A stretch of DNA of 64,000 nucleotides from Mangrovicoccus sp049603835 (GTDB lineage: Bacteria > Pseudomonadota > Alphaproteobacteria > Rhodobacterales > Rhodobacteraceae). Below the pieces are notes generated by a model, which was given only the letters and a program-made list of their open reading frames with translations, was not told the origin of the DNA and did no database searches. The stretch is taken from positions 1 through 64,000 of the forward strand of contig JBMYSZ010000011.1 in assembly GCA_049603835.1 (NCBI GenBank), in the 5' to 3' direction. The position numbers and the translations under genes are program-made. Shown in pieces: positions 35,688 through 44,970 of this stretch; the stretch's first letter is position 1; each line of letters begins with the position of its first letter.

Positions 35688-38537
35688 ATGTTTATCTTAG
35701 TGTGTTTATCAGTTATCGCATTGATTTCTATTGGGGAACCGGCCTTCGCGGTTGCGATGCCCGATGATTTTGCAATGCAGAATGATGTTGACCATGTATG
35801 GACAATTACCGCGGCGGCCTTGGTTTTTGTCATGCAGGTTGGGTTTTTGCTGTTAGAAGCTGGCTCTGTCCGATCCAAAAACTCCGTCAATGTTGCCCAG
35901 AAAAACCTAATGGATTTCCTCTTATCGACCGTGATTTATGGCGCGATTGGGTATTGTTTGATGTTCGGGGCCAGCCAATATGGTGTCTTCGGTTGGTCGC
36001 CGTCTTTCGTAGCGCTGTCGCATATTGGCGATTGGAGCCTGACTTTCTTTGTGTTCCAGCTCATGTTTTGCGGCACTGCAGCAACAATTATGTCCGGAGC
36101 CGTGGCAGAGCGGCTATCGATAAATGGATATTTGGTCGTAGCTGTATTGATTGGCGCGTTGATTTATCCGGTGGCTGGTCATTGGGCCTGGGGCGGATTG
36201 TTGACGGGGGATGAAAAGCCTATTCTCGCCGCGAATGGATTTATGGATTTTGCTGGCTCCACGGTGGTTCATGGCGTTGGCGCATGGGTCGCGCTGGCGA
36301 TGATTATGATCATTGGGCCTCGGATCGGCAAATTCGACAAGGACGGCACACCGCATCATTTACACGGGCATTCGCCGGTTTTGGCGACAAGCGGTGCTTT
36401 GCTTTTATTCATCGGGTGGATTGGCTTTAACGGCGGATCTCTGCTGAGCGGCAAAGGCGATTTCGCCCCGATTATCGTGAATACAATTGTCGCTGGCGGC
36501 GCTGGTGGCGTGACTTTGATGCTTATTGGCCGTTGGGCCACAGGAGTGTTCCGTCCAGATGCGACGATCAACGGTTTGCTAGGCGGGTTGGTGGCCATCA
36601 CCGCCGGGGCCGATGTGATGACGGCGCAAATGTCCTTTATTGTGGGGGCGCTCGGCGCAGTTGTGGTATGGGCGTCCACTTGGCTCTTGGAGTCGGTTTT
36701 TAAACTGGATGATCCGGTCGGGGCGATCCCGGTGCACGGATGTGCCGGGGCCTTTGGGACCATCGCAATCGCCTTTTTTGCACCGGCGGAAAGCTTGCTT
36801 GCTGGATCGCGTCTGGATCAATTCCTCATTCAAGTGACGGGGGTCGGGCTGATTTTCTTTTGGTCCTTTGGCGTGGTTTATGTGGTAATGCGCAGCTTGC
36901 ATGAAATTCTGAAAAGCGGTCCGGAGGGCGGCAATGGGTTGCGGGTCACCGAAGAAGCCGAGCGAGAAGGCCTCAATGTCCATGAGCATGACGCTCCGTT
37001 AGGAACGGGCATCCTTCAGGGGATCATGGCGGAAATGGCCCATGATTTTAAGGGCGGCATGAAGAAGATCAATATCGATCACGGTGACGAAGCCTATGAA
37101 ACCAGTGTGATCTACAACAAAATCATGGATAACCTGGCTGATGAGCGTGCAGAGGAAGAGCGCCGCTACCAAGAGGCCAAAAAGCGTAGGATGGAGGTCG
37201 AGGCCGAGATTGCAGATGTAGTCAAAGCCTGTGTCGCCGGGGATTACGGCCAGCGCCTGGCCACAGAAGGTCGGGAAGGTTTCTTGCTAGAGCTGTGCCA
37301 TGGCATCAACGGGCTATGCGACGGGGTCCAAGGCGCGATGGGCGCTATCAAAAACAGTCTGCAAGGCTTGTCCAAGGGAAAACTGGACCAAAAAATAACC
37401 GGTGAGTTCCGAGGGGAGTTGGCCGATATTCAGAATTCGGTGAACCAAACCCTTGAGCATCTTGATATGATGGTCGCCGATGTGGGGGCATCGGTGAAGG
37501 CCGCGCAACGAGGTGAGTTCGACCAAGAGATCTCTCTTGAGGGCAAATCCGGCTTTTTCCGTAGCCTCTCGGAAGGGCTAAATGACCTATGTGCCATTTC
37601 CGAAAAAGGACTGACCGAGCTTTGTGCGACCCTGCGCAAAATTGGCGATGGCGATCTGACTGCGGATATGACCGTGGATTACGGCGGCAAATTCTCTGAG
37701 ATCAGCGATGCGGTGACCCGAATGAATTCCGGCCTTAGTCAATTGATGAACCGGATCCACGCTACCGCACAAGAAGTTGGGGCTCTTGGTAGCGAGATTT
37801 CCAATACAAGCTCCGGCGTGGCTGAACGTTCCGTAGAGCAAGCCAGCGCCATTGAAGGATCTGTCGCGGTGCTTGAGGCATTGAATGCCTCCGTGCAAGA
37901 CATGGCAGATGCCGCGCGTAAGTCAGAGATTGAATGCGGCCAAGCGAAAACCTTGTCCGAGGAGGGGCGCCGAAAAGCGTCAGACCTCTCGGCGCAAATT
38001 TCAAAGATTGTCGAGCTCTCGGACAATATCATGCAGACCGTTGAAATGGTTGAAAGCTTGTCCTCCCAAACCACCTTACTTAGCTTGAATGCCTCGGTAG
38101 AAGCCGCGCGCGGCAAAGAAGGGGATGGATCCACTGCCGGTTTCAAAGTTGTTGCCGAAGAAGTCCGAGATCTGGCAAAGCGTTCAGCGGATGCGGCGCA
38201 GGATATTCGTGAACGTACTCAGGCTGTCCAAGATGCGGTGAACGTTGGTCAAAGGCTGGTGAAAGAAACGGATGAAGGCCTTTCTCAAATCGCGCTTTGC
38301 ATCAATGACACAACGGAAACCGTTGCGGCACTCGCCTCTGCAGGGGAGGATCAGGTCGCGCGCCATCAATCCATTGATAAGGATATTCGCGGTGTTTTGG
38401 CCAATGCACGTAGCAATCAGGATATGTCGGTCACGACCAGTGAGCGTTGCGCTGATCTAAACCAGAAGGCCGAAGAAACGATCCAGCAGCTCAACCATTT
38501 CACCCGCCAAAAGCAGACCGATCAGCTGGCAGCGTAA
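35688..38537 (+). CDS. Ammonium transporter fused to poly-HAMP and methyl-accepting chemotaxis domain (Amt-MCP)
   Basis: A 949-residue fusion. I chose ATG 35688, six bases after AGGGG; the ATG at 35682 lies too close to it. Residues 1-22 are a signal or first helix. Residues 33-410 are an Amt/Mep/Rh transporter with GHWAWGG, Asp187 and the first pore His195 in MDFAGSTVVHG, and the second pore His350 in DDPVGAIPVHG. The usual Amt tail LRVTEEAEREGL follows (419-429). Then come several HAMP-like units (about 490-690) and a chemoreceptor signalling domain whose tip reads LSLNASVEAARG...GFKVVAEEVRDLAKRS. The whole suggests a sensor that couples ammonium binding or flow to CheA-CheW. A 5-bp hairpin at 38549-38565 follows the stop. 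Confidence 0.9.
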   Translation: MFILVCLSVIALISIGEPAFAVAMPDDFAMQNDVDHVWTITAAALVFVMQVGFLLLEAGSVRSKNSVNVAQKNLMDFLLSTVIYGAIGYCLMFGASQYGVFGWSPSFVALSHIGDWSLTFFVFQLMFCGTAATIMSGAVAERLSINGYLVVAVLIGALIYPVAGHWAWGGLLTGDEKPILAANGFMDFAGSTVVHGVGAWVALAMIMIIGPRIGKFDKDGTPHHLHGHSPVLATSGALLLFIGWIGFNGGSLLSGKGDFAPIIVNTIVAGGAGGVTLMLIGRWATGVFRPDATINGLLGGLVAITAGADVMTAQMSFIVGALGAVVVWASTWLLESVFKLDDPVGAIPVHGCAGAFGTIAIAFFAPAESLLAGSRLDQFLIQVTGVGLIFFWSFGVVYVVMRSLHEILKSGPEGGNGLRVTEEAEREGLNVHEHDAPLGTGILQGIMAEMAHDFKGGMKKINIDHGDEAYETSVIYNKIMDNLADERAEEERRYQEAKKRRMEVEAEIADVVKACVAGDYGQRLATEGREGFLLELCHGINGLCDGVQGAMGAIKNSLQGLSKGKLDQKITGEFRGELADIQNSVNQTLEHLDMMVADVGASVKAAQRGEFDQEISLEGKSGFFRSLSEGLNDLCAISEKGLTELCATLRKIGDGDLTADMTVDYGGKFSEISDAVTRMNSGLSQLMNRIHATAQEVGALGSEISNTSSGVAERSVEQASAIEGSVAVLEALNASVQDMADAARKSEIECGQAKTLSEEGRRKASDLSAQISKIVELSDNIMQTVEMVESLSSQTTLLSLNASVEAARGKEGDGSTAGFKVVAEEVRDLAKRSADAAQDIRERTQAVQDAVNVGQRLVKETDEGLSQIALCINDTTETVAALASAGEDQVARHQSIDKDIRGVLANARSNQDMSVTTSERCADLNQKAEETIQQLNHFTRQKQTDQLAA

Positions 38538-38666
38538 GAATACAGAGTCTGGGTTAAATGCCCAGGCCATGCCGGCAACAGGTCTCGAAACGCATTTAGC
38601 GCTACAGCTGTGGATCAGCGCCCGCGCCAAGGCTGGGTTTCGGATTTGGGAAGATCTGGGGAAAAC

Positions 38667-38742
38667 TGGTGCCGGTGATAGGACTCGAACCTACGACCCC
38701 ATCATTACGAATGACGTGCTCTACCAGCTGAGCTACACCGGC
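38667..38742 (-). tRNA. tRNA-Thr, anticodon CGT
   Basis: The 76-base minus-strand sequence begins GCCGGTGTAGCTCAGCTGGT and ends with an encoded CCA. The acceptor stem GCCGGTG pairs with CACCGGC. The D stem is GCTC/GAGC, and the anticodon stem CGTCA/TGATG holds the loop TTCGTAA, giving anticodon CGT for threonine. The T arm has GGTTCGAGTCC. All four arms fold as expected. Confidence 0.95.
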
Positions 38743-38792
38743 CCGGTGGGAAGGGCTGGTAGCAGCTTTCTGCTACCAGCGGTAGTGCTAAA

Positions 38793-40253
38793 TTACGCTT
38801 TCGCGCTTTCAGTTGGCTCGGCGTCAGAGTCCAGTACAGCCGCATCCTCGACTGCATCTTCCTCTTTGCTTTTCTCGAGCGCGCCGATGATCAGCGGAAG
38901 CATACCAGCAGAGCTATCCGGCAGGATTTCCGCTTCAACCGGGCGACGCCAGGTCAGCGTATCGAAGCCGTCGCACAGATCGCAGATCGCTTGCCATTCT
39001 GCATAAGGTTTGCCGTCTTTTTCGCAGACCCATTGCTCGCTGCGCGGGGCGCTGAGCGCTTTGGCCAGCCAAGCTTTGACCGTGCTGTCATCGCTGCCTT
39101 CGCCCCGCTCAATCGCTGCCATCAAGGTCATGACGCGAGTGGTCGGGTCGGTTTCCATCAAATCGCCCAAGGCGCGGCGGGCACCTGGGAAATCTTCGGC
39201 GGCGATATTCAGCTCAGCCAGCAGCATTTTGCTTTCGGCGTGATCTGGGTTTTGCTTGACCAATTCGCCAAAACGCTTAAGCCGCTGCGCCGGGGTTTCC
39301 TCGGGCTCGATCGCGGCATAGGCGGCGGCGAGGCTGGGCATCGGATCTGTGGCCCAAGCAGTGCGCAGAATTGCGGCGGCTTTGCGGCCATGGTTTTGAT
39401 CCAGATGTGCCTTCGACGCTTCGACTGCTGCAGGGGCAAAGCCAGGCAGCATGCGATTGGCGTCCAATGCCGCTTTATGCGCTTCTTCCAAAGCACCTTT
39501 TTCACGCAGATCTTTGGACTGGCACAGAGCCAAAATCGCATCGCGACGCTTCACCATATCCGCCGGGGCAGAACCATATTTGCGCTGTAGCCCCAGGGTC
39601 TTGCGCGCCCCGGCCCAGTCGCCATTTTTGGCCTGTAGCTGGAACAGCTGATTGGCGTTGTCGGCATTTTTCGGCTTCAGCTCCAGAGCTTTCGCCCCAA
39701 GCTGCAATGCCGTGTTTTCTTCGCCATTGGAAAGTTTTTGGCGCATTAGCCCGCGCACCGCCACAAAGCGGGTACGGTCATCGGTCAGCAGCGCCTTATA
39801 AGTTTCGGCGGCCAGCTGCTTGTCACCCATCTGCTCGGCGCCTTGGGCCACAACCAGGTCGCCCAGCTCGGGCAAGGCCAGCAGCTTTTGCGCCTTGTGA
39901 CCTTTTTGGATCGCCAATTTGCTATCGCCCGAAGCCAAGGCGAGCATCGCATCGGCCAAGGCGCGATTGCCGCGACGTTCGCGATTGCGCAGGAAAAAGC
40001 GGGTTAGCGCGGTTTCATCGCCCAGCACAAAGCGCAGCAAAGCTACGACAAAGCCGATGATCTTGATCACAAGCCAAATGCCGACAAAGACCGCAAGAGC
40101 AGCGATTACCGTAGCGAGCGGGCCAAGAACGACCTCATAGCCAGCGAATTGCACCAAAAGCCCTTCGCCCTGGGTTTGTAATTGCTCAACGCCATAGATC
40201 AGCGCGGCGACCGCGGCGACGAACAGCAGGACTTTAATAAGAGACCAAAGCAT
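38793..40253 (-). CDS. hemY: HemY-like membrane-anchored TPR protein
   Basis: A 486-residue inner-membrane protein. Two N-terminal hydrophobic helices (about 5-23 and 40-72) are followed by a long helical region of tetratricopeptide type, with repeats such as NADNANQLFQLQAKNGDWAGARKTL split over its length. This is the COG3898 HemY family, found beside heme-synthesis genes but not itself the protoporphyrinogen oxidase that has the same gene name in Gram-positive bacteria. It is ten bases downstream of the Mic60-like gene and in one operon with hemD. The exact function is unknown; protein contact through the TPRs is likely. Confidence 0.88.
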   Translation of the reverse strand: MLWSLIKVLLFVAAVAALIYGVEQLQTQGEGLLVQFAGYEVVLGPLATVIAALAVFVGIWLVIKIIGFVVALLRFVLGDETALTRFFLRNRERRGNRALADAMLALASGDSKLAIQKGHKAQKLLALPELGDLVVAQGAEQMGDKQLAAETYKALLTDDRTRFVAVRGLMRQKLSNGEENTALQLGAKALELKPKNADNANQLFQLQAKNGDWAGARKTLGLQRKYGSAPADMVKRRDAILALCQSKDLREKGALEEAHKAALDANRMLPGFAPAAVEASKAHLDQNHGRKAAAILRTAWATDPMPSLAAAYAAIEPEETPAQRLKRFGELVKQNPDHAESKMLLAELNIAAEDFPGARRALGDLMETDPTTRVMTLMAAIERGEGSDDSTVKAWLAKALSAPRSEQWVCEKDGKPYAEWQAICDLCDGFDTLTWRRPVEAEILPDSSAGMLPLIIGALEKSKEEDAVEDAAVLDSDAEPTESAKA

Positions 40254-40263
40254 TGTGATGTCC

Positions 40264-41805
40264 TCAGTTCGTGTTCAAGCTACCAGCCAGCGCGGCCATG
40301 GCATCCGCCACGGCAACTCGGGCATTTGCGTCAGCGGCCCAATCAGCCAAGATCGACTGGCCCGCCTCGGGCAATGCGGAAAGCTCGGCAGTGGCTGCCG
40401 CCAGATCCCCAGCATCCACAGCGGTTTGAGCGCGGGACAAGACCGCATCAGGGTCATCACCCTCCGCAGCTTCGATGGAGCGCAGACCAGTTTGCGTCCG
40501 CAAGAAAGCAACCAGGCGGTTTGACGGTTCTTCGGTCATTGTGGTGCGTAGCGAAGCTTGCAGCGCGTCACGGGCCAGAGGGTCAAAGCTGCGCTGCAAC
40601 TGTTCCAGGGTCGGAATACCGGCTTCGGCATTTGCGGTTAGCACCTCTGGCAGATCGGCGACCTCGCCAATGGCGGGCAGGGTCCCGGCAAAGCTGCGAC
40701 CGGCGTTCAGATCCGCTTCGAGCTGGCTGAAGGCCGCAGCGGCGGCGGCGGCTTCGGCGTCGGAAACAGCCTGAGCCTGCGCGGCGGCGGCGCGTTCTTC
40801 GGCTTCGGCTTGGCGTTTTTCCGCATCGAGGCGCGCTTTCTCAAGCTCCTCTTGAGTCAAACGCTGGACTTCTGCCATTTGTGCTTCGGCTTCTTCGCGG
40901 ACCGCCTGCATCTGGGCCCGCGCCGTGGCTTCCATCAGGTTTACGCTTTCCTCGGTCGAGGCTAAGGTTTCCTGCTGTTGGGCAATCGTGTTGCGCAGGG
41001 TTTCCACCTCGCGCTCATATTGCGCGAAAGCGGCTTTCGCGGTTTCAGAGGACTCGACCAATGGCCGCTTTTCCACCGCAACCAAGCGCTCATCCACACC
41101 GGCCAGGCTTTCTTTCACATTGCCAAGCTCAGCGGAAACACCGTCCAAGCCGCCGGTCAGAGCGCTAAGCCCATCCGCAACGCCAGTGGCCAGCTCTGCA
41201 ACCTGGTTATTGGCCGAGACCATTTCGCCTTCGACGGTTTCAAGCCGCGTGGTGACATTTGCAAGCCCGGCGGAGATTTCCGCGTTCAGCGCCGCAAATT
41301 CTTCGGCCAAAGCAGCAAACTGATCCGTCAGCGCGGTCGAGGTGGCATCCAACCCAGCTTCGACGACGCTGGTATCAGTGGCCGCCGCCTGAACTTCGGC
41401 CAATTTCGCTTGCAACGCTTCGATTTCAGCGGCCTGCGAATGCATGGCTTCGGCAACACGGTTGGGGCGTTCATTGAACCCGGCCATAGTCAGCCATTTC
41501 ACATCCAAGAACTGCGCCGCGCCAAAGCCGACCACAGCCGCCAATGCCCCGCCAAACACGGTGGAGAACACGCCGCCATGATGGATATGCTTTTCTTCGA
41601 CTGCCGGTGCTTCGGGCGCGGCGGGCTCTTCGGCCACCTCTTCCTCGGCGGTGTCTTCGACGATCACGGCATCTTCGATTGCGGTGTCGGTGTCAGCGCC
41701 CGCTTCCGCTGGGGTCGCGGTCCCCTGCTCCGTCGAGTCCTGGGACTCGCCCAGATCTTCGCGTTTATCTTCCGTACTCAAAACCGACGTCCTCTCCCTG
41801 GCCAT
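40264..41805 (-). CDS. Alphaproteobacterial Mic60/mitofilin-like inner-membrane protein
   Basis: A 513-residue protein. An acidic, Ala/Glu-rich N-terminus of about 75 residues precedes one transmembrane helix (GGVFSTVFGGALAAVVGFGA). A long coiled coil runs from about residue 130 to 355. The final part, from about 355 (RSFAGTLPAIGEVADLPE to the end), matches the conserved mitofilin end domain. Alphaproteobacterial Mic60 is known to shape intracytoplasmic membranes and is typically encoded between hemD and hemY, exactly as here. The gene is annotated in many genomes only as COG4223 or hypothetical. The family call rests on order, topology and the end domain. Confidence 0.85.
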   Translation of the reverse strand: MARERTSVLSTEDKREDLGESQDSTEQGTATPAEAGADTDTAIEDAVIVEDTAEEEVAEEPAAPEAPAVEEKHIHHGGVFSTVFGGALAAVVGFGAAQFLDVKWLTMAGFNERPNRVAEAMHSQAAEIEALQAKLAEVQAAATDTSVVEAGLDATSTALTDQFAALAEEFAALNAEISAGLANVTTRLETVEGEMVSANNQVAELATGVADGLSALTGGLDGVSAELGNVKESLAGVDERLVAVEKRPLVESSETAKAAFAQYEREVETLRNTIAQQQETLASTEESVNLMEATARAQMQAVREEAEAQMAEVQRLTQEELEKARLDAEKRQAEAEERAAAAQAQAVSDAEAAAAAAAFSQLEADLNAGRSFAGTLPAIGEVADLPEVLTANAEAGIPTLEQLQRSFDPLARDALQASLRTTMTEEPSNRLVAFLRTQTGLRSIEAAEGDDPDAVLSRAQTAVDAGDLAAATAELSALPEAGQSILADWAADANARVAVADAMAALAGSLNTN

Positions 41806-41856
41806 TTGTGCGACAGGCTTAGCCTGTGGCCACCTTAGCTTGGCCCCCCGCTCGGC

Positions 41857-42567
41857 TCAAGAACGCAAGCCATTCTGGAAAGTTGCAAGGCAATCCAAAA
41901 CAGCATCCGCATCAGGGCGAGAAGCCACATGTATCTGGGCGCCACTCTGCACAGACAAGGCCTTGGCAACAGCAGGGCTGATTGCCGCAAGGCAGAGCTT
42001 TGCGCGGGCTTTTTTCAACTCTGGGTGAAGCAAAGCGGCGCTGCGGGGTGAAAATACGGGAATCAGCAACGGCTGAGATTGCGCCAAGGCATCTAAGGCG
42101 GTTTTGCTTAGCTTTTGGGCAGTCTGGTCATAGACGATTTGCGACCGGATCGAGACCCCAGCTTGGGCCAGGTTTTGCGCGATATCCCCGGCCTGATGCG
42201 CCCCTCGCAAATGGCATAGCCGCTGGCCACCCGCTTTACGGCGCAAAAGCGCAATCAAATCTTCCGCCGCGCCATCCGCTGAAATAGCATGCAGACCGAC
42301 TTGCTCTGCCGCCCGCGCGGTTTTGCGACCGACGCAATAGGCGGGCATGCCCTGGGGCCAGCCATGGGTCGGTGCTTGAATAAGCCCGCTGGCCGAGCTT
42401 AGCACCAGCGCATCACAAGCGCTAAGATCCGGCGGGGGGCCTTGGGGCGTAATCTCTAAAATTGGCGATACTATCACCGGTCGCGGACCCAGCCGCTCTA
42501 GCGCTTGTGCGGCAAAGGCTTGGGACCGGGCCAATGGGCGGGTCAAGAGCAGCGGGGCAGGGTCCAT
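41857..42567 (-). CDS. hemD: Uroporphyrinogen-III synthase
   Basis: A 236-residue enzyme that closes hydroxymethylbilane to uroporphyrinogen III in heme and corrinoid synthesis. The start is ATG 42567 (MDPAPLLLTRP), since the longer frame runs back over the divergent tsaD gene. The two-domain fold is recognisable from LLLTRPLARSQAFAAQL-like opening, ALVLSSASGL, AYCVGRKTARAAEQVG, IRSQIVYDQTAQ, LIPVFSPRSAALL and AISPAVAKAL. This family is very variable, so identity is judged from these spaced motifs, the length and the neighbours Mic60 and hemY. It leads that minus-strand operon. Confidence 0.88.
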   Translation of the reverse strand: MDPAPLLLTRPLARSQAFAAQALERLGPRPVIVSPILEITPQGPPPDLSACDALVLSSASGLIQAPTHGWPQGMPAYCVGRKTARAAEQVGLHAISADGAAEDLIALLRRKAGGQRLCHLRGAHQAGDIAQNLAQAGVSIRSQIVYDQTAQKLSKTALDALAQSQPLLIPVFSPRSAALLHPELKKARAKLCLAAISPAVAKALSVQSGAQIHVASRPDADAVLDCLATFQNGLRS

Positions 42568-42627
42568 GATGCAGATGCGGGGTCGGGATAACTTGTGACG
42601 GGCCAGCAGCGATGCTAGCGGGGCTTT

Positions 42628-43734
42628 ATGGATCAAACAACCGCTTCGATTATAGCTTTGGGCCTGGAAAGCAGCTGCGATGACACGGCGGCGGCAGTGC
42701 TGCGCGCTACGCCAGGTCAACCGCCCGAGATTTTGTCCAATATTGTGATGGGGCAGGAAAATTTGCATGCTGCCTTTGGCGGGGTCGTGCCGGAAATCGC
42801 TGCCCGCGCCCATGCGGAGAAAATCGATCTGGCGGTAGAGCAGGCCTTGGCGGAGGCGCAAATTGGCCTGCCCGATCTGTCAATGATCGCGGTGACGGCC
42901 GGGCCGGGGCTTATTGGTGGTGTCTTGGCGGGGGTCATGTGCGCGAAGGGACTGGCCTTGGGAACCGGGCATCCGCTGATCGGGGTCAATCATCTGGCAG
43001 GCCACGCACTGACCCCACGTCTGACCGATCAGCTGGCCTTTCCCTATCTGATGTTGCTGGTGTCGGGTGGTCATTGCCAAATTCTGCTGGTGGAGGGGCC
43101 GACCTCCTTCACGCGGCTGGGTGGCACGATCGATGATGCGCCGGGCGAGGCTTTCGACAAAACCGCAAAGCTATTGGGGCTGCCTCAGCCTGGAGGCCCG
43201 TCGGTTGAGGCAGAGGCGCGGCTTGGTGACCCGAAACGGTTCAAATTTCCGCGCCCGCTTTTGGATCGGCCTGGCTGCGATATGAGCTTTTCGGGCCTGA
43301 AAACAGCACTTTTGCGTGCGCGCGATGCCTGTGTCGAGGAGCATGGCGGTTTGCGAAAGCAAGATCGCGCAGATCTATGCGCCGGGTTTCAACAGGCCGT
43401 GGCCGATGTTTTGGCGGAAAAAACCCGGCGGGCGTTAGAGCTGTGCCAAGGTAATGGCCAAGATAAAAGCCTGACTGCCTTTGCGGTTGCGGGTGGCGTT
43501 GCGGCGAACCAGACCTTGCGCGGTGCGCTGGAACAAGTGGCCGGGGATCTGCCTTTTTGTGCGCCGCCTCTGAAACTTTGCACCGATAATGGCGCGATGA
43601 TCGCTTGGGCCGGGATTGAACGTTTCCGCTTGGGCCATCGCGACGGAATGGATCTAGCCGCGCGGCCCCGCTGGCCCTTGGATCAGGCAAGCCCTGCTTT
43701 GCTCGGCTCTGGCAAGAAAGGCCCCAAAGCATGA
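42628..43734 (+). CDS. tsaD: tRNA N6-adenosine threonylcarbamoyltransferase TsaD
   Basis: A 368-residue enzyme that transfers the threonylcarbamoyl group to A37 of ANN-reading tRNAs, with TsaB and TsaE. It has the ASKHA fold start LGLESSCDDTAAAVL, the metal-binding pair His122 and His126 in NHLAGHAL, LVSGGHCQILLVEG, the Asp-containing DDAPGEAFDK and the C-terminal CTDNGAMIAWAG. The length is normal. It diverges from hemD across 60 bases and overlaps gpsA by four bases (ATGA). Confidence 0.96.
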   Translation: MDQTTASIIALGLESSCDDTAAAVLRATPGQPPEILSNIVMGQENLHAAFGGVVPEIAARAHAEKIDLAVEQALAEAQIGLPDLSMIAVTAGPGLIGGVLAGVMCAKGLALGTGHPLIGVNHLAGHALTPRLTDQLAFPYLMLLVSGGHCQILLVEGPTSFTRLGGTIDDAPGEAFDKTAKLLGLPQPGGPSVEAEARLGDPKRFKFPRPLLDRPGCDMSFSGLKTALLRARDACVEEHGGLRKQDRADLCAGFQQAVADVLAEKTRRALELCQGNGQDKSLTAFAVAGGVAANQTLRGALEQVAGDLPFCAPPLKLCTDNGAMIAWAGIERFRLGHRDGMDLAARPRWPLDQASPALLGSGKKGPKA

Positions 43735-44693
43735 TCGGTGTGATGGGCGCTGGCGCTTTTGGCACGGCTCTCGCGGTGAGCTTGGCCCAGGCAGGGCGTG
43801 AAATTCGCCTTTGGGGGCGCGACGCGGCGGCCATGGCGCAGATGCAATCTGGCCGCGAAAACGCTGCGCGCTTGCCGGGGGTCACTTTGCCCGAAAATCT
43901 ACACCCCGTGGCCGATGCGGATCTGCTGGCCGAGGCCGAGGTCATTTTGCTGGCCGTCCCGACCCAGAAATTGGCGGATCTTTTGCGGATCTATCGCGGT
44001 TTGCTGAATGGCAAAACCCTGGTGGCTTGTAATAAAGGTATCGATACGAAGACTTTAGAAGGCCCCTCCGCGCTGATCGGGCAATATTGTAGCCTGTCGC
44101 ATCCGGCGGTTTTGACCGGGCCAAGCTTTGCCGCTGATATCGCACGGGGTCGGCCCACCGCCTTGACCTTGGCTTATGCCTGGTCCGATGCCACCCGCCT
44201 GCAAACGCAGCTTTCGACGCCTAATCTGCGGCTCTATCTAACTGATGACCTGATCGGCGCTGAGCTGGGCGGCGCGTTGAAGAACGTCACGGCTATTGCC
44301 TGCGGTGCCGCCATGGGGGCGGGGCTGGGCGAAAGCGCGCGGGCGGCTGTGATGACGCGCGGCTATGCGGAAATGCAGCGCCTGGCGCTTAGCCAAGGGG
44401 CGCGGCCGGAAACTTTGGGCGGGCTTTCGGGCTTTGGCGATCTGGCGCTGACCTGCACCTCGGACGGGTCGCGCAATTACCGCTATGGTTATGCTCTTGG
44501 CTCCGGCGCGCCGCTACCCCAGGGAAAAACCGTCGAAGGCATTCACACGGCCACCGCCATGGCACGTTTGGCGACAAAACGCGGGATCGAGATGCCGCTT
44601 TGCCAGCTTGTGGCCGATCTTGTGGCCGGTCATATATCGGTAGACCAAGCGGTGAACGAAGCTTTGTCCCGCCCATTGACCAAGGAGGCCTAA
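43731..44693 (+). CDS. gpsA: Glycerol-3-phosphate dehydrogenase [NAD(P)+]
   Basis: A 320-residue cytoplasmic enzyme that reduces dihydroxyacetone phosphate to sn-glycerol 3-phosphate for phospholipid synthesis. The nucleotide loop is GVMGAGAFGTALA at the very N-terminus. Other family marks are LAVPTQKLADLL, CNKGID, LTGPSFAADIARGRPTAL, the catalytic lysine in GGALKNVTAIACGA and GLSGFGDLALTCTS. The start ATG overlaps the tsaD stop by four bases. A YciI-like gene follows four bases after its stop, making a compact operon. Confidence 0.96.
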   Translation: MIGVMGAGAFGTALAVSLAQAGREIRLWGRDAAAMAQMQSGRENAARLPGVTLPENLHPVADADLLAEAEVILLAVPTQKLADLLRIYRGLLNGKTLVACNKGIDTKTLEGPSALIGQYCSLSHPAVLTGPSFAADIARGRPTALTLAYAWSDATRLQTQLSTPNLRLYLTDDLIGAELGGALKNVTAIACGAAMGAGLGESARAAVMTRGYAEMQRLALSQGARPETLGGLSGFGDLALTCTSDGSRNYRYGYALGSGAPLPQGKTVEGIHTATAMARLATKRGIEMPLCQLVADLVAGHISVDQAVNEALSRPLTKEA

Positions 44694-44697
44694 GCCT

Positions 44698-44970
44698 ATG
44701 CTCTATACCCTGATTTGCCTGGACAAACCCGGCGCGCTGGAAATTCGCAAAGCCAATCGCGAGGCGCATCTTGCCTATATCAACGACACCGGAGTGGTAG
44801 AGCAGGCCGGCCCGTTTCTGGATGATGAAGGCGCGATGATCGGGTCTTTGGTCGTGCTGAAGGTCGAAACCCAAGAGGCCGCGCAAGACTGGGCCAATGG
44901 CGACCCCTATGCAAAAGCCGGTCTGTTTGACAGCGTGCAAATCATGCCCTGGAAACGGGTCATCGGCTAA
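44698..44970 (+). CDS. YciI-like small protein
   Basis: A 90-residue protein of the YciI family, a dimeric ferredoxin-like fold of unclear role. Family marks are MLYTLICLDKPGA at the start, RKANREAHLAYI with the conserved Arg and His, GPFLDDEGAMIGSLVVLK and DWANGDPYAKAGLFDSV. The conserved His and Asp have been taken as a possible active site, but no reaction is established. It sits between gpsA and the EVE-domain gene, and its stop overlaps the next start by one base. Confidence 0.92.
   Translation: MLYTLICLDKPGALEIRKANREAHLAYINDTGVVEQAGPFLDDEGAMIGSLVVLKVETQEAAQDWANGDPYAKAGLFDSVQIMPWKRVIG

Noticed and set aside
38793..40253. Protoporphyrinogen oxidase HemY
   Set aside because: There is no FAD-binding motif. 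The protein has two membrane helices and TPR repeats, so it belongs to the unrelated proteobacterial HemY family.
41857..42861. hemD starting at the far upstream ATG (334 residues)
   Set aside because: The extra 98 residues run over the promoter and the first part of tsaD and show no homology pattern; ATG 42567 fits the family.
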